Below are positions 1 to 9,706 of a stretch of DNA of 37,335 bases, piece after piece (within the stretch, counting starts at the first letter, position 1; every line of letters starts with the position of its first letter). The translations under genes were made by a program, and so were the position numbers. The stretch is from the NCBI RefSeq assembly GCF_009909195.1, contig NZ_JAAAMU010000033.1, forward strand, positions 1-37,335. Reading direction: 5' to 3'. Source of the DNA: Paenibacillus sacheonensis. GTDB lineage: Bacteria > Bacillota > Bacilli > Paenibacillales > Paenibacillaceae. Below the pieces are notes generated by a model. That model did not search any database. It was given only the letters and a program-made list of their open reading frames with translations, and was not told the origin of the DNA.

Positions 1-27
1 AGGCCTCGGTCATGCGACCGAGGCCTT
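1..27. terminator. Hairpin, probable (bidirectional) terminator
   Basis: Perfect 11-bp inverted repeat (AGGCCTCGGTC / GACCGAGGCCT, loop ATGC) at the window edge, downstream of the minus-strand stalk-domain gene ending at 100. The T-rich stretch that follows on the plus strand is weak, and the other side lies outside the window, so orientation is undecided. Confidence 0.6.
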
Positions 28-99
28 CTCTATTTATTAACGTCTAGCGCCTAGACATCATTCGCTTCACCATCATTAGCTTGCATGTCCTGCGCTATT

Positions 100-2097
100 T
101 TACCAACGAAGCTCCGGCAACGGCAGGAATGTCATCGCGATCGGTAGATTGCTTCCTCCCGCAAGGGTGAAGACGAAATCCACCGACTCTTCCGTATTGC
201 CGGTCCGATAAAGCACGGCGGCTTGGGTATTATTCATAAGCGAGGCCGTCACGACCTGCCCATTGACCATAAAGGCCCCCGTGTAGATCCCGCCGCGCGG
301 GTTGAGAGCGATCAGCGTGCGAGCCGCTACATGCGGCAGGTGAAGACGGTACAGCGTACCGAAATTGCCCGTATTGTATTGCAGTTCGCCGGTGGTATCG
401 TCGATACCGTCCAGGTACTTGTCGATCGTCTTGTCGCCGAGCGTGATGCGCTGCTCCGTGTCGCCCAGCGTATCATTGATGTCGATCGTGCGGTCCGCAT
501 TGTTGAACGTGCCTCTGACATGGATGCCGTCGCGCGGCATGACCGATAGGTTCGGCAGCTCCGCGATGGGATTCTTGCCGGCCGCGACGACCACGACGTG
601 GAATTGCAGCTCTTGCTCGCTGTAAATGTCGGCATAGGCGGAGATGACGTCGTTCAGTTTCAACGGCGTTTTCGAAATTTCGGGCAGTATCTCGATCGTT
701 TGATGCGGACGAACCGTCATCCATCTCGGGGCGGGATTGCTGCCGATCGAGGTTAAGTAACGGGACGTCGACGCCATCGCCGTATTGCCGACGCTCGGAT
801 CGGGACCGCCGACGCCGATCGAGCTCGTATTGACGTTGACCGGCGTGCTGTTGTTGTTCGTCGCGAGCAGGTAAATCTTAACCGGATAGCCGATTTTGTT
901 TACGTTGTGGAACATGAACCGCACCTGGCCCGTCAGCTGCGCTTCGTAAGCGATGCCCTCCTGCAGCAGCGTCTCCGGGCTGTTGCTGCGTACCATTTGG
1001 GACGGCACGGAATTAATCGTGTAGCCGATCGAAGGCATTTTCGGAACCGACGCCGGATCGATGCTGAAATTGCTGCCGACCTTCGTATTCAAGCGATAGT
1101 ATTCGTCTTTGGTATACAACACTTCGCTCGTTACCGTAACGGCCTTCGTGACCGTCGAGGTCAGTCCGTGACTGTCCTGTACGACGAGCGTAACGAGCTT
1201 ATCGCCAGGTTCGAAGAATACCTTGTCGTTGCCCGTGAACGTGCGCTTGACGATCGCGTTCTCGTCATCCGAGCTCAGATCGACATAGCTGATCTCCTCG
1301 CCGATGCGGTACTGCGACTTCTCGGTCGTGAAATCCGCGACCGGCGGCTGGTTCGGCAATTTAACCGTAACGGTGACGGAGTAAGGCTCGCTCCATACGC
1401 CGTTCGTATCTTCGACCTGCCTTGTTATGACGTATGTCCCCGGATCGGGGAACACGTCCATGCGGCCTTCCCATCGCTCGTCCACGAACGGCATTCCGGT
1501 CGGGTTGGTCGAATGATCGATGTAGGATACCATCGTTTGACCTGCGTAAATCTCTGTCGGATTGACCTCGAAGGCTGCAGTCGGCTTCGGCGGAATGACG
1601 ACCGTCGACCATTTCAAGGTAATCGTCTTGCCGACGACCGCGATGGAGCTGTCTGCCATTTCGCCCCACGAGCGAAGCGGCACCATGAGATAGCCGTTTG
1701 AAATATAGGGTACGCCGGTCAGCTTCGTCAGCACGCCGTCCCGGTAAGCGTAGCCGCTGCCGATTTTGAATACGAGCTCATGCTTGTCGCTCTTCGCAGT
1801 CGATTGTTTCTTCTGCGCGTCATACGAGATCGCGTACCCGTAGCGGGCAGCAATGGAGCTGAACGGAAGAAACGTCCGTCCAGCGATGTTCGCTACCGGC
1901 TGCGCGGATTTGTAGGTCTTGCCGTTGTGCACCATATTAACGCTTCCCATCGTCAGTACAAGCTGATCCGTTACGATGGAAGCGGCGTTCGTAGTTATGG
2001 GATCCGCGAAACCTTCCGCAGAAGCGCGACGAGTCGCAGTGTCCGTGAAAGTCAAGAATAAGAACGATACGATCAATAACCATTTCAAAGCTTTCAT
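100..2097 (-). CDS. Secreted stalk-domain protein with PKD-like repeats
   Basis: A 665-residue exported protein. A signal peptide (hydrophobic WLLIVSFLFLTF, cleavage near ASA-EG) is followed by a copper-amine-oxidase N-terminal-like 'stalk' domain at about residues 45-165 (TFLPFSSIAARYG, YLMVPLRSWGE). Two PKD-like beta domains follow at about 175-325 (AAFEVNPTEIYAGQ, PPVADFTTEKSQYRIGEE). The rest is a long beta-rich region with no family I recognise. Stalk domains in Paenibacillaceae are common on cell-wall or surface proteins and do not imply amine oxidase activity; no copper-binding catalytic core is visible. The ATG start has a GAGGAGA ribosome site just upstream. It is probably monocistronic. 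The role is likely extracellular structure or binding, without a specific function. Confidence 0.85.
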   Translation of the reverse strand: MKALKWLLIVSFLFLTFTDTATRRASAEGFADPITTNAASIVTDQLVLTMGSVNMVHNGKTYKSAQPVANIAGRTFLPFSSIAARYGYAISYDAQKKQSTAKSDKHELVFKIGSGYAYRDGVLTKLTGVPYISNGYLMVPLRSWGEMADSSIAVVGKTITLKWSTVVIPPKPTAAFEVNPTEIYAGQTMVSYIDHSTNPTGMPFVDERWEGRMDVFPDPGTYVITRQVEDTNGVWSEPYSVTVTVKLPNQPPVADFTTEKSQYRIGEEISYVDLSSDDENAIVKRTFTGNDKVFFEPGDKLVTLVVQDSHGLTSTVTKAVTVTSEVLYTKDEYYRLNTKVGSNFSIDPASVPKMPSIGYTINSVPSQMVRSNSPETLLQEGIAYEAQLTGQVRFMFHNVNKIGYPVKIYLLATNNNSTPVNVNTSSIGVGGPDPSVGNTAMASTSRYLTSIGSNPAPRWMTVRPHQTIEILPEISKTPLKLNDVISAYADIYSEQELQFHVVVVAAGKNPIAELPNLSVMPRDGIHVRGTFNNADRTIDINDTLGDTEQRITLGDKTIDKYLDGIDDTTGELQYNTGNFGTLYRLHLPHVAARTLIALNPRGGIYTGAFMVNGQVVTASLMNNTQAAVLYRTGNTEESVDFVFTLAGGSNLPIAMTFLPLPELRW

Positions 2098-2256
2098 GCA
2101 GTGTCTCCTCTTCTCTCTCCTTGATGCCCATGCGCGTTGCAGCGTCTGTCATGCAGGCTGTCCTTCAACCTGCCCTGACAACATTAAACGACAAAGGCAG
2201 CTTAAAAGTTGCGGAAGATTGGAAAGTGACACGGTTTCGACATATCTGGCACTCGA

Positions 2257-2478
2257 TCAGCGGTTTACGCGCATGTTAATAAGGAAGAACGTAACCATGA
2301 CGATAAACGAAGCAACCGTCACCAGCGCGAACGTCAGGCGAAGCTTCTTCTTCTTAGCCAGCCGCTCTGCATCCCGCTCCTGACGAGCGAGCGTCACCGC
2401 GCGATGCACGAACAGATACACGATGGCCAACGTGACGAAAACCATATTCGATAAGAACCATAATTGCTGCCAAAACAT
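2257..2478 (-). CDS. Small two-TM membrane protein, hypothetical
   Basis: A 73-residue protein with two hydrophobic segments (about residues 5-25 and 48-68) separated by a highly charged loop (RQERDAERLAKKKKLR), so a hairpin membrane protein with a basic cytoplasmic loop is likely. A good ribosome site (GGGAGAGG) lies 8 nt before the ATG. It lies between two unrelated genes and is divergent from the DUF1054 gene at 2639. I do not recognise the family. The clean translation signal and membrane pattern make it a likely real gene. Confidence 0.65.
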   Translation of the reverse strand: MFWQQLWFLSNMVFVTLAIVYLFVHRAVTLARQERDAERLAKKKKLRLTFALVTVASFIVMVTFFLINMRVNR

Positions 2479-2638
2479 GAATGACCTCTCCCAACCTCAG
2501 GTTTACAACCATAACAAGTAGACTACCGGAATCGACACGAGATTGCAAACCTCGGCTATGCTATAATAGACAAAATCAAGCTGCTCTCCGCAGGCAGCCT
2601 CTAAGCGCTTCTCTCTAACCGAAAGGATGATCATAACC

Positions 2639-3289
2639 ATGACACTAGCTGCCGATTCCATAAAAGGGACGTTCGAAGGTTTTACCCCGGATGATTTCGA
2701 CGTCTTCGCTATACCAGGGCTCGAGCCGAGAATGGACGCGCTTATCGCCCGCATTCGCCCGAAGCTTCATGAGCTCGGCGACCGACTGACACCGTTCCTG
2801 ACCGAACTCTGCGGCGAACCGATGTTCCCGCATGTCGCCAAGCACGCACGCCGAACGATCAATCCGCCCAACGATACGTGGATTGCCTTCGCGCCGGGAA
2901 AACGCGGCTATAAGATGTTTCCGCATTTCCAAATCGGCTTGTTCGGCTCTCACTTGTTCATTCAATTCGCGATTATCTACGAGTCCGACAACAAGACCGT
3001 ATTCGCGGAGCACGCGCTTCGGCAGCTGGGCGACATTGAAGGGCATATCCCCGCGCATTACGTATGGTCGGGCAACCATATGGTGCCAGGCGGCGATACG
3101 CAGGAAGAGCTCGGCCGCGACGGTCTCGCCAAGCTGTTCGAACGGCTCCGGACCGTGAAGGCATCCGAAGCGCTCTGCGGCATCGTCATCGACCGCGAGG
3201 ATCCGATTCTCCGCAATGGAGAAGCCTTCCTGGCCAAAGTAAAAGAAACGTTCCGCACCGTGCTGCCGCTGTACAAAATGTCGTTCTAA
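2639..3289 (+). CDS. DUF1054 family protein (YktB-like)
   Basis: A cytoplasmic protein of 216 residues that matches the pattern of the B. subtilis YktB / DUF1054 family: GFTPDDFDVFAIPGLEPRM near the N-terminus, then PNDTWIAFAPGKRGYKMFPHFQIGLF and a central IYESDNK stretch. The family has no established biochemical role that I know of. An ATG at 2627 is in frame, but the ribosome site AAAGG (2622-2626) abuts it. The ATG at 2639 has about 11 nt spacing and is the better start. A strong bidirectional hairpin follows at 3345, shared with the convergent RND gene. Confidence 0.85.
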   Translation: MTLAADSIKGTFEGFTPDDFDVFAIPGLEPRMDALIARIRPKLHELGDRLTPFLTELCGEPMFPHVAKHARRTINPPNDTWIAFAPGKRGYKMFPHFQIGLFGSHLFIQFAIIYESDNKTVFAEHALRQLGDIEGHIPAHYVWSGNHMVPGGDTQEELGRDGLAKLFERLRTVKASEALCGIVIDREDPILRNGEAFLAKVKETFRTVLPLYKMSF

Positions 3290-3344
3290 CGCATCTCTTC
3301 CTTGCCTATCGCCATCGACTGCGGTCGGCGAAATCCACGATACG

Positions 3345-3379
3345 AAAAGCCTCGCGCCGAGTCGGCGCGAGGCTTTTTT
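3345..3379. terminator. Bidirectional terminator between DUF1054 and RND genes
   Basis: AAAAGCCTCGCGCCGA and its complement with a 2-nt loop, followed by T6 on the plus strand and preceded by an A-run that gives a T-run on the minus strand. It suits both convergent genes. Confidence 0.9.
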
Positions 3380-3438
3380 CTGATGCCAGTAACGAATCAT
3401 CCTTCGAATCATAGACCGTTCTGAAACTCTTGCTATCC

Positions 3439-6400
3439 TTATGCCGCGTGGTTTACGCTCGCGCTGACGCGCTGACGTTTCGATTTGCGGAAGAAGAACA
3501 GCTCGTAGATGCAAGGTACGATGATCAGCGTCAGCAGCGTCGCCGCCGCTAGCCCGCCGATAACGACGATCGCCAAGCTTTGCGAGACGATGCTTCCGCC
3601 TTCCGTGGAACCGAAGACGAGCGGGAGCATCGCGGAGATCGTCGCGATCGCCGTCATGAGAATCGGGCGGGCACGCGTCGCCGCCGCTTCGATCAACGCT
3701 TCGCGAATCGTCATCCGCTGTTCGTTCTGCTTCACGCGGTCGATCAGCACGATCGCGTTGGTGACGACGATGCCGACGAGCATCAACGCGCCGAATACGG
3801 CGGTGAAGTCCGGCGAGATGCCGGTCACGAGCAGTCCGACGACGGCGCCGATCGCCGCCAGAGGAAGCGAGCACATAATGGCCAGCGGCGCGCGCAGCGT
3901 CTTGAACGTCAGCACCATGATCAGGTAGACGATACCGATCGCGACCAGCATGATGATGCCGAGATCCGCGAAATCGGAAGATTGGTCAGCCGAAGCGCCG
4001 CCGACCGTAAACGTTACGCCCTCCGGCGTCTTGAGCGCGTTAACCTTCTTCGTGATCTCTTTGCCGACGATCGACAGCTGTTTCGGATCGACGTCCACGG
4101 CGACGCGGACGTACGGCTTGCCGTCTTTATGGTAATACACGCTGGCCTGCTCGCTCTTCACGAGCTTCGCGACCGAGGAGACGTCCACCGGACCGGAAGC
4201 CGTCATGATCGTCAATCCGTTCAGGTCGGCTTGCGATGCCGGATCTGCCGAAGGCTGCAGCACGACGTTCGTCACGCGATTGTCGATCGTAATCGAACCG
4301 AGCGGAATCGGGTTCAACAGGCCTTGCAGCTGGGAAGCGACTTCCTGGCCGTTCGATTTCGAAGGATCCAGCTGGAACGTGTAGACCGGTTTCTTCTCTT
4401 CCTGGTTCGTTTTCACTTTCAGGACATCCTTGACCGGCTTGATCGCAGCTACGACTTGGTCGGCGCCATTGGCAATCGCGTCGAGGTCGTCTCCCGTTAC
4501 GTCGACGATGACCTGCGTTCCGCCGGAGCCGCTCATGAAGTCCATTGCCCCGGCGTTCAGATCCGCGCCCTTGAATGCAGAACGCTGTCCTTGCACGTCC
4601 GCGATCACTTTCTCGGCATCCGCGCCTTTTTTCATCTGCACCAGGTACGTAACGAGCGTTGGCGAGGACACCTCGCCGTATTGCGCCCCGTCGGAGCTGT
4701 TGCCGTTTTGCATCAGCACCCAGTCGATGTCGGAGCTCTTCGTCAGGAACGCTTCCAGCTTGCGGCCGCCTTCGACGACTGCATCATGCGGCGTCTCGCT
4801 CGGATACTCGAGCGAAATATTCAGGTTGGCCGCATTCGACGAATCGATTGCCCCCTTCGGCATCGACATGTATGCGCCGACGGAGCCGATCAGCAGGACG
4901 ACGGCGATGACGAGCGGCACCCATTTGTGCGCCAAGCACCAGCCCAGGAAATTCGAGAACCGTTTCGATCCTTCGTGTTCTTTCATCTTCGTATTGCGCA
5001 GCAGCACCGCGCTGAGGAGCGGCACGACGGTCAAAGCGACCAGCAGCGACGACAGCAGCGAGTAGGTCACCGTCAATGCGAACGGCAGCAGGAACGCCTG
5101 CAGCGAACCGCGCAGCAGTCCCATCGGCAGGAATACCGCGACCGTAACCAGCGTGGAAGACGTGATGGCCGTGGCCACTTCCTTGGTCGCGTCCACGATC
5201 AAGCCGACCGAGAACGTTTCTTTCTGCAGCCTGCGGTAGATGTTCTCGATGACGACGATGCTGTCGTCCACGAGACGTCCGACCGCGACCGCGACGCCGC
5301 CGAGCGTTATGATGTTCAGCGTCACGCCGGACATTTGCAGCAAGTACAGCGTAATGCCCAAGGAAAGCGGGATCGACACGATCGTAACCAGCGTCGCCCG
5401 AATGTTGCGCATGAAGAGCAGGATGACGATCGTCGCGAACAGCGCGCCCATTAATACTTCGCGAAGCATGGAGTTAACGGAATGCACGACTTGTTCCGAC
5501 GTGCTCGACAGCACTTTGATGTCGACGCCTTTCATGTCCTTGTTCAAGCGCTCAACCGTATCTTGCACGGCATCGCCCACCTTCACGGCATTGGCGTTGG
5601 CCGTTTTGGAAATCGTCAGCATCAGCACGTTCTTGCCGTTCAGGCTGCTGATGCTCTCTTGCTGGTTCTCCAGCTTCACTTCGGCTACGTCGCCAAGCGC
5701 GACGCCCTCCGCGACCGGCAGCTTGCGAAGCGTATCCAGATCGCCGACATTCGCTTCGACGATAATATTGCCGGAAGCGCCGTCGATCGTTTTCTCGCCG
5801 ATGGAAGCCGAGACGCTCCGGCCTTGCAGCACGCCCATCAGCGTTTGGTAAGGCAATTTTTTCGCTTCGAGCTTCGCTTTATCCGGAATGATCGAGATGC
5901 TCGGGGTCGATTTGCCGCCAAGGGATACTTGACCCGCGCCGTCGACTTTCTTGAACGCGTTGATCAATTCCTTCTCCGCTTGTTCCCGGTCGGCTTCGTT
6001 CACGCCGTCAAGTCCGACGGATACCCACGAGATCGGAATCATCGAGGTATTAAACTGCACGACGTAAGGCGCCATGACGCGTTCAGGCAATTGCACGGCG
6101 CGGACGGCCGTTTCGACCTCGGCCTTCGCCTCTTTCATATTCGTCTTGGAATCGAACGCCAAATCGATCTTGGAAAATCCGTTGCCGGACGACGAGGTCA
6201 TCAGGCTTTTGCCTTTGACGAACTGCAGCGCGTCCTCCAGCTTATTCGTCACTTCGGTTTCCATGGATTTGGCATCGTAACCCGGTCCGATCGCAGCGAC
6301 CGTAACCATCGGGTTGTCCGCCTCCGGAAGAAACTCCATCGGGAGCCTGAAGTAACTAATTACCCCCATCGCCAGCGCCATCAGCACGACGAGCTTCATT

Positions 6401-6441
6401 GCGGCTTTGTTATTGAAAGCCCATTTCGTAATCCACTGCAT
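3439..6441 (-). CDS. RND-family efflux transporter (AcrB/HAE1 type, SwrC/YerP-like)
   Basis: A 1000-residue inner-membrane proton-driven exporter. The layout is the classical RND duplication: TM1 near residues 12-32, a large extracytoplasmic porter domain at about 35-325, and a TM cluster at about 330-530 that includes GRLVDDSIVVIENIYRRL with the acidic proton-relay pair. A second TM (VPLVIAVVLLIGSVGAYM), a second porter domain and a final TM cluster follow (GIVVTNAIVLIDRVKQN, ARPILMTAIATISAMLPL). Length is near that of SwrC/YerP of B. subtilis, which exports lipopeptides and steroid-like compounds in that organism. No adaptor (MFP) or outer-membrane partner is nearby, as usual in Firmicutes. 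The substrate cannot be read from sequence. Start ATG at 6441; divergent from the germination operon with a 236-bp shared upstream region. Confidence 0.93.
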   Translation of the reverse strand: MQWITKWAFNNKAAMKLVVLMALAMGVISYFRLPMEFLPEADNPMVTVAAIGPGYDAKSMETEVTNKLEDALQFVKGKSLMTSSSGNGFSKIDLAFDSKTNMKEAKAEVETAVRAVQLPERVMAPYVVQFNTSMIPISWVSVGLDGVNEADREQAEKELINAFKKVDGAGQVSLGGKSTPSISIIPDKAKLEAKKLPYQTLMGVLQGRSVSASIGEKTIDGASGNIIVEANVGDLDTLRKLPVAEGVALGDVAEVKLENQQESISSLNGKNVLMLTISKTANANAVKVGDAVQDTVERLNKDMKGVDIKVLSSTSEQVVHSVNSMLREVLMGALFATIVILLFMRNIRATLVTIVSIPLSLGITLYLLQMSGVTLNIITLGGVAVAVGRLVDDSIVVIENIYRRLQKETFSVGLIVDATKEVATAITSSTLVTVAVFLPMGLLRGSLQAFLLPFALTVTYSLLSSLLVALTVVPLLSAVLLRNTKMKEHEGSKRFSNFLGWCLAHKWVPLVIAVVLLIGSVGAYMSMPKGAIDSSNAANLNISLEYPSETPHDAVVEGGRKLEAFLTKSSDIDWVLMQNGNSSDGAQYGEVSSPTLVTYLVQMKKGADAEKVIADVQGQRSAFKGADLNAGAMDFMSGSGGTQVIVDVTGDDLDAIANGADQVVAAIKPVKDVLKVKTNQEEKKPVYTFQLDPSKSNGQEVASQLQGLLNPIPLGSITIDNRVTNVVLQPSADPASQADLNGLTIMTASGPVDVSSVAKLVKSEQASVYYHKDGKPYVRVAVDVDPKQLSIVGKEITKKVNALKTPEGVTFTVGGASADQSSDFADLGIIMLVAIGIVYLIMVLTFKTLRAPLAIMCSLPLAAIGAVVGLLVTGISPDFTAVFGALMLVGIVVTNAIVLIDRVKQNEQRMTIREALIEAAATRARPILMTAIATISAMLPLVFGSTEGGSIVSQSLAIVVIGGLAAATLLTLIIVPCIYELFFFRKSKRQRVSASVNHAA

Positions 6442-6677
6442 TCTAATTCCATTCTCCCTTCGACCTATGGTTCTCCTAGGAACTCCTGGATAAAGTCTAC
6501 CTTTTTCCAGGGGATATCCGTAAACGTCTGCAGACCAGTCTTTATCCCCGACCTAAGACGGAGGCGGAACCGCGTCCGGCGATGTACGCGATTGCTGTTT
6601 CCGCGTAGCCCATGCATAAAATCCGGACGATTTTGGAACGCTGTTAACCAAGCGCAAGCTGGAAAGGAAGGGATGTT

Positions 6678-8159
6678 ATGCCAGCGCCGATATTTTCGAA
6701 TATAGACGCGAATTTCGCTTATATCCGCTCCCGATTCTATCCGTGTTCGGATCTGACGATGCTCCAATGGAATTACGGTCCCCAGCATAAACTGCGGGCA
6801 CTGTCGGTCTACTTCGATACGCTCGTGCTCGACAAGCGCACCAACTACTTCCGTCAGACGCTGCAGGATCTCGTCCCCCATCGGGTCGCCGACGGCAGCG
6901 AAGTGACGCTGGATATGATCGTTCGCTTATTCCGCCAACATATGACGACGGAAGAATCCGGCACGCTCGTCGACTCGCTGGAGCAGGCCGTGGACTTTAT
7001 TCTCAGCGGCTGCCTGGTCATCTTCATCGACGGCTGGGATCATGCGATCTGTTACCGGACCGGCAGATTCGAGACGCGGCAGGTGAGCGAGCCCGTTACC
7101 GAACCCGTCGTTCAAGGCCCGCGGGAATCCACCGTCGAGAACATCAAGAAAAATATCGGCATGATCCGTACCCGCATCCATAGCTCGAACGTCAAATTCA
7201 ACTTCATGCAAACCGGCGGAGAAGCGCGGACGACCATCGCTTTCGGTTATATGGAGGGAATCGTGGACCCGGCGACGCTCGATGCCTTCTTGACCCGTCT
7301 GGGCCAGCTGCCCGACGGCGACGTGCTGGAGACGAGCTTCATCGAGGATATCCTGGAAGAACGCACCTGGACGCCGTTCCCGCAATTCCGGTACACGGAA
7401 CGCACCGATGTCGCCGCCGCCTCCCTGCTGAACGGCAAAATCATCGTGCTTGTCGAAGGCACCGGCAGTATTCTCATCTGCCCCGCGACCTTCTTCGAGC
7501 TGATGCAATCGAGCGAGGACTTCTACCAGCGTACCCTGATGTCCAATTTCATCCGCATTTTGAGGTTCGCCGCTTTCATGATCGCGCTCGGCCTGCCGAG
7601 CTTGTATATCGCCATCTCAACGTTCCATGCGGAATTGATCCCGACCGTCCTGCTGCTTGCCGTCGTGGATTCCAGGGAAGGCATTCCCTTCCCCGCGTTC
7701 GCCGAAGCCATCATCATGGTCTTTATTTTCGAGATTCTCCGGGAAGCCGGCATCCGGCTGCCGCGCCCCGTCGGCTCGGCCGTCAGCATCGTCGGCGCGC
7801 TCGTCATCGGGGAGGCCTCCATCAACGCAGGCATCGTATCCCCGATCATGGTCGTATGCATCGCGCTGACCGGGATCGCGTCGTTCGCCCTGCCGCAGTA
7901 CAATTTGGCCGTTTCGCTGCGCCTGCTTCAACTGCCGCTCATGATTTTGGCATCCACGCTGGGCATTTTCGGCCTCATGATCGGCTTCTTCCTGATGTGG
8001 ATCCATTTGATCAGCCTCAAGTCGCTTGGCGTGCCTTACCTGAAGCCGCTTGCGCCATGGACGATCGGCGAATTGCAAAATACGGTATACCGGAAACCGT
8101 TGAAGACTTTAATGAAGTCAAACAGACGGAAGGGCCCGCAGTTGAAAGGGAAATCCTAA
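6678..8159 (+). CDS. Spore germination receptor A subunit (GerA/GerKA family)
   Basis: A 493-residue integral membrane subunit of a nutrient germinant receptor in the spore inner membrane. The N-terminal soluble domain (about 1-285) carries the family signature EPVVQGPRESTVENIKKN. The C-terminal membrane domain (about 290-450) contains the conserved REGIPFPAFAEAIIM and PVGSAVSIVGALVIGEAS stretches. A basic cytoplasmic tail ends the protein. The ribosome site AAGGAAGGGA precedes the ATG. It is the first gene of a four-gene operon (A, C, small, B), the order known from B. subtilis gerK rather than gerA. Such operons are normally forespore-expressed (sigma-G); I looked for but could not confirm a sigma-G promoter in the upstream 236 bp. 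Which germinant it senses is unknown. Confidence 0.93.
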   Translation: MPAPIFSNIDANFAYIRSRFYPCSDLTMLQWNYGPQHKLRALSVYFDTLVLDKRTNYFRQTLQDLVPHRVADGSEVTLDMIVRLFRQHMTTEESGTLVDSLEQAVDFILSGCLVIFIDGWDHAICYRTGRFETRQVSEPVTEPVVQGPRESTVENIKKNIGMIRTRIHSSNVKFNFMQTGGEARTTIAFGYMEGIVDPATLDAFLTRLGQLPDGDVLETSFIEDILEERTWTPFPQFRYTERTDVAAASLLNGKIIVLVEGTGSILICPATFFELMQSSEDFYQRTLMSNFIRILRFAAFMIALGLPSLYIAISTFHAELIPTVLLLAVVDSREGIPFPAFAEAIIMVFIFEILREAGIRLPRPVGSAVSIVGALVIGEASINAGIVSPIMVVCIALTGIASFALPQYNLAVSLRLLQLPLMILASTLGIFGLMIGFFLMWIHLISLKSLGVPYLKPLAPWTIGELQNTVYRKPLKTLMKSNRRKGPQLKGKS

Positions 8160-8183
8160 CGAACGGAAGGCATGGTGGTGCGC

Positions 8184-9437
8184 ATGGCAACGAAGCGGAT
8201 TCGCGCGGCGGCTTTGCTGGCAGTCCTGCTGCTGTGCAGTCTCTGCGTCTCGGGCTGCGGCGACCGGGCAGAACTGCCGGACAAAGCCTTCGTCATGGGC
8301 GTCGGCATCGACGATGCCGGGGACGGCGAGGTGCTGGTCACGTTCCAGGTGTACAAGCCGTCCCAATCGGTCGCCGCCAAAGGCAAGCCCGGCAAGCCTT
8401 ACATTAATATCCGAACCAAGGGCAAGTCCGTCATGGAAGCGGTTCGCGACATTACGATCCATCTCGGACGCAAGGCGCAGTTCAGCCATATGCGGGTCAT
8501 CCTGATCAGCGAGCGGCTCGCGCGCAGAATCCCCATCACGCTGCTGCTCGATATGTTCTATCGCGACAACGAGCCCCGCCTCACCAGCACGGTGATGATC
8601 ACGAAGGGCCGCGCGACGGACTATTTCGACAAAGTGCCGTTTATCGAGAATACGATCAGCCAGCAGTATTATTTGAGCGAGAAATCCGAGCAATATTACA
8701 GCGGGAAGACGGTCGGCACGACGCTGCTCACCCTGGCCCTGCAGCTGCGCAGCGAATCGGCGATCGGAGCGGTTCCCTACCTTGCCCTGAGCGGAAAGGA
8801 TACCGGTACAGAGCCCGGCGTCTCCGGATTGATGCTCGTCCAGAACGGCATCGTGACGACCAAGTATTCCGGGCAGCAAACGGAAGGGCTGTTGAGGCTG
8901 CTCGGGCATGACAATAACGGCATCGTCGAAATTCCGTGCCGGGCCGGCAAGCCGCGTGAAGACGAAGAGAACGGAGACGAAGGATCGAACATGACGGACG
9001 CGGGAGGCGACCAGAACACGGCTGCCAAGCGCCTGAACGAATCCGCCGAATTACTTCGCTTCTCGAGCACTCGGACACTCGAACTGAGCGGCGGCGAAGT
9101 AAAAGCGCACTTTCGCGTCCATGCGGCAGTCGCGACGCTCGAGCTCTCCTGCACGAAGCTCGACACCGAAGCGCAAGAGACCGCCTTCGCGGATAAAATA
9201 TCCGCGGAGCTCAAACGCCAGCTGCAACAGTCGATGAAGCAGCTACAGCAGAAAAAAGCCGATTTGCTCGGCATCGGCAACGATATCTACAAGCATCACC
9301 CGCGGCTTTGGAAAAAATGGAAGCCGGACTGGCCGGACAAATTCGCCGCGATGGATGCCGATTTCGAGGTCGACACCGTCATATTGACGCACGGCACGAC
9401 CGCCGGCCGATCGCTGCTGGCAACCCATCCCGAATAA
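8184..9437 (+). CDS. Spore germination receptor C subunit, lipoprotein (Ger(x)C family)
   Basis: A 417-residue lipoprotein. The signal peptide ends in the lipobox LCVSGC, so Cys25 should be diacylated. The mature part begins with the family-typical DRAELPDKAFVMGVGIDD and carries the Ger(x)C C-terminal domain (AAVATLELSCTKLDTEAQ, then KQLQQKKADLLGIGNDIYKHHPRLWKKWKPDW). C subunits sit on the outer face of the spore inner membrane with the A and B subunits. An ATG at 8172 is in frame, but the GGAAGG site is only 1 nt from it. I prefer ATG 8184 (GGAAGG at 13 nt, GGTGG at 5 nt). It starts 24 nt after the A gene. Confidence 0.92.
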   Translation: MATKRIRAAALLAVLLLCSLCVSGCGDRAELPDKAFVMGVGIDDAGDGEVLVTFQVYKPSQSVAAKGKPGKPYINIRTKGKSVMEAVRDITIHLGRKAQFSHMRVILISERLARRIPITLLLDMFYRDNEPRLTSTVMITKGRATDYFDKVPFIENTISQQYYLSEKSEQYYSGKTVGTTLLTLALQLRSESAIGAVPYLALSGKDTGTEPGVSGLMLVQNGIVTTKYSGQQTEGLLRLLGHDNNGIVEIPCRAGKPREDEENGDEGSNMTDAGGDQNTAAKRLNESAELLRFSSTRTLELSGGEVKAHFRVHAAVATLELSCTKLDTEAQETAFADKISAELKRQLQQSMKQLQQKKADLLGIGNDIYKHHPRLWKKWKPDWPDKFAAMDADFEVDTVILTHGTTAGRSLLATHPE

Positions 9438-9451
9438 CGGAAGTGACCGTC

Positions 9452-9697
9452 ATGTACATTGTCATCTTGAGCCTATGCATCGTTTGCGTGATCGTCGCCG
9501 ACTACAGAGAAGGCGTACGGGACGGCCCCCGCCCCTCTCGGACGAAGCTGACGTACGGGCTGCTGCTCGCGCTCGCGCTGTACCACATGGCCGACGCGAC
9601 GGGACTGATTCACGTCATGACTTATTACGATACCGCGAACGCGCTGTTCGGCCCGGCGGCGGACGCGCTGTTCAAGTGGTTTAAACTGAGAGGGTAG
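9452..9697 (+). CDS. Small two-TM protein inside the ger operon (candidate D-type subunit)
   Basis: An 81-residue protein starting at ATG 9452 with a GGAAGTGA ribosome site, 14 nt after the C gene. It ends 9 nt before the B gene start. Two hydrophobic segments (YIVILSLCIVCVIV and LTYGLLLALALYHMA) are separated by a basic hydrophilic loop (DYREGVRDGPRPSRTK). Small two-helix 'D' proteins encoded with germination receptors are known in Bacillus and modulate receptor function. Position, size and topology fit that class, but I infer the assignment from context only. Being sandwiched between C and B with tight spacing argues that it is translated. Confidence 0.75.
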   Translation: MYIVILSLCIVCVIVADYREGVRDGPRPSRTKLTYGLLLALALYHMADATGLIHVMTYYDTANALFGPAADALFKWFKLRG

Positions 9698-9706
9698 GTG
9701 AGCGCC

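Noticed and set aside
2645..3874. 409-codon minus-strand open frame
   Set aside because: Spans the complement of DUF1054 and overlaps the RND gene in another frame; Arg-rich shadow.
3580..5454. 624-codon plus-strand open frame
   Set aside because: Antisense to the RND gene. Arg/His/Asp-rich shadow composition typical of GC-rich reverse frames, with no ribosome site or domain.
6600..6677. Sigma-G promoter for the ger operon
   Set aside because: A GCATA-like -35 occurs at 6613, but no acceptable -10 follows at the right distance.
5482..6705. 407-codon plus-strand open frame
   Set aside because: Also antisense to the RND gene and running into the ger operon leader; shadow composition.
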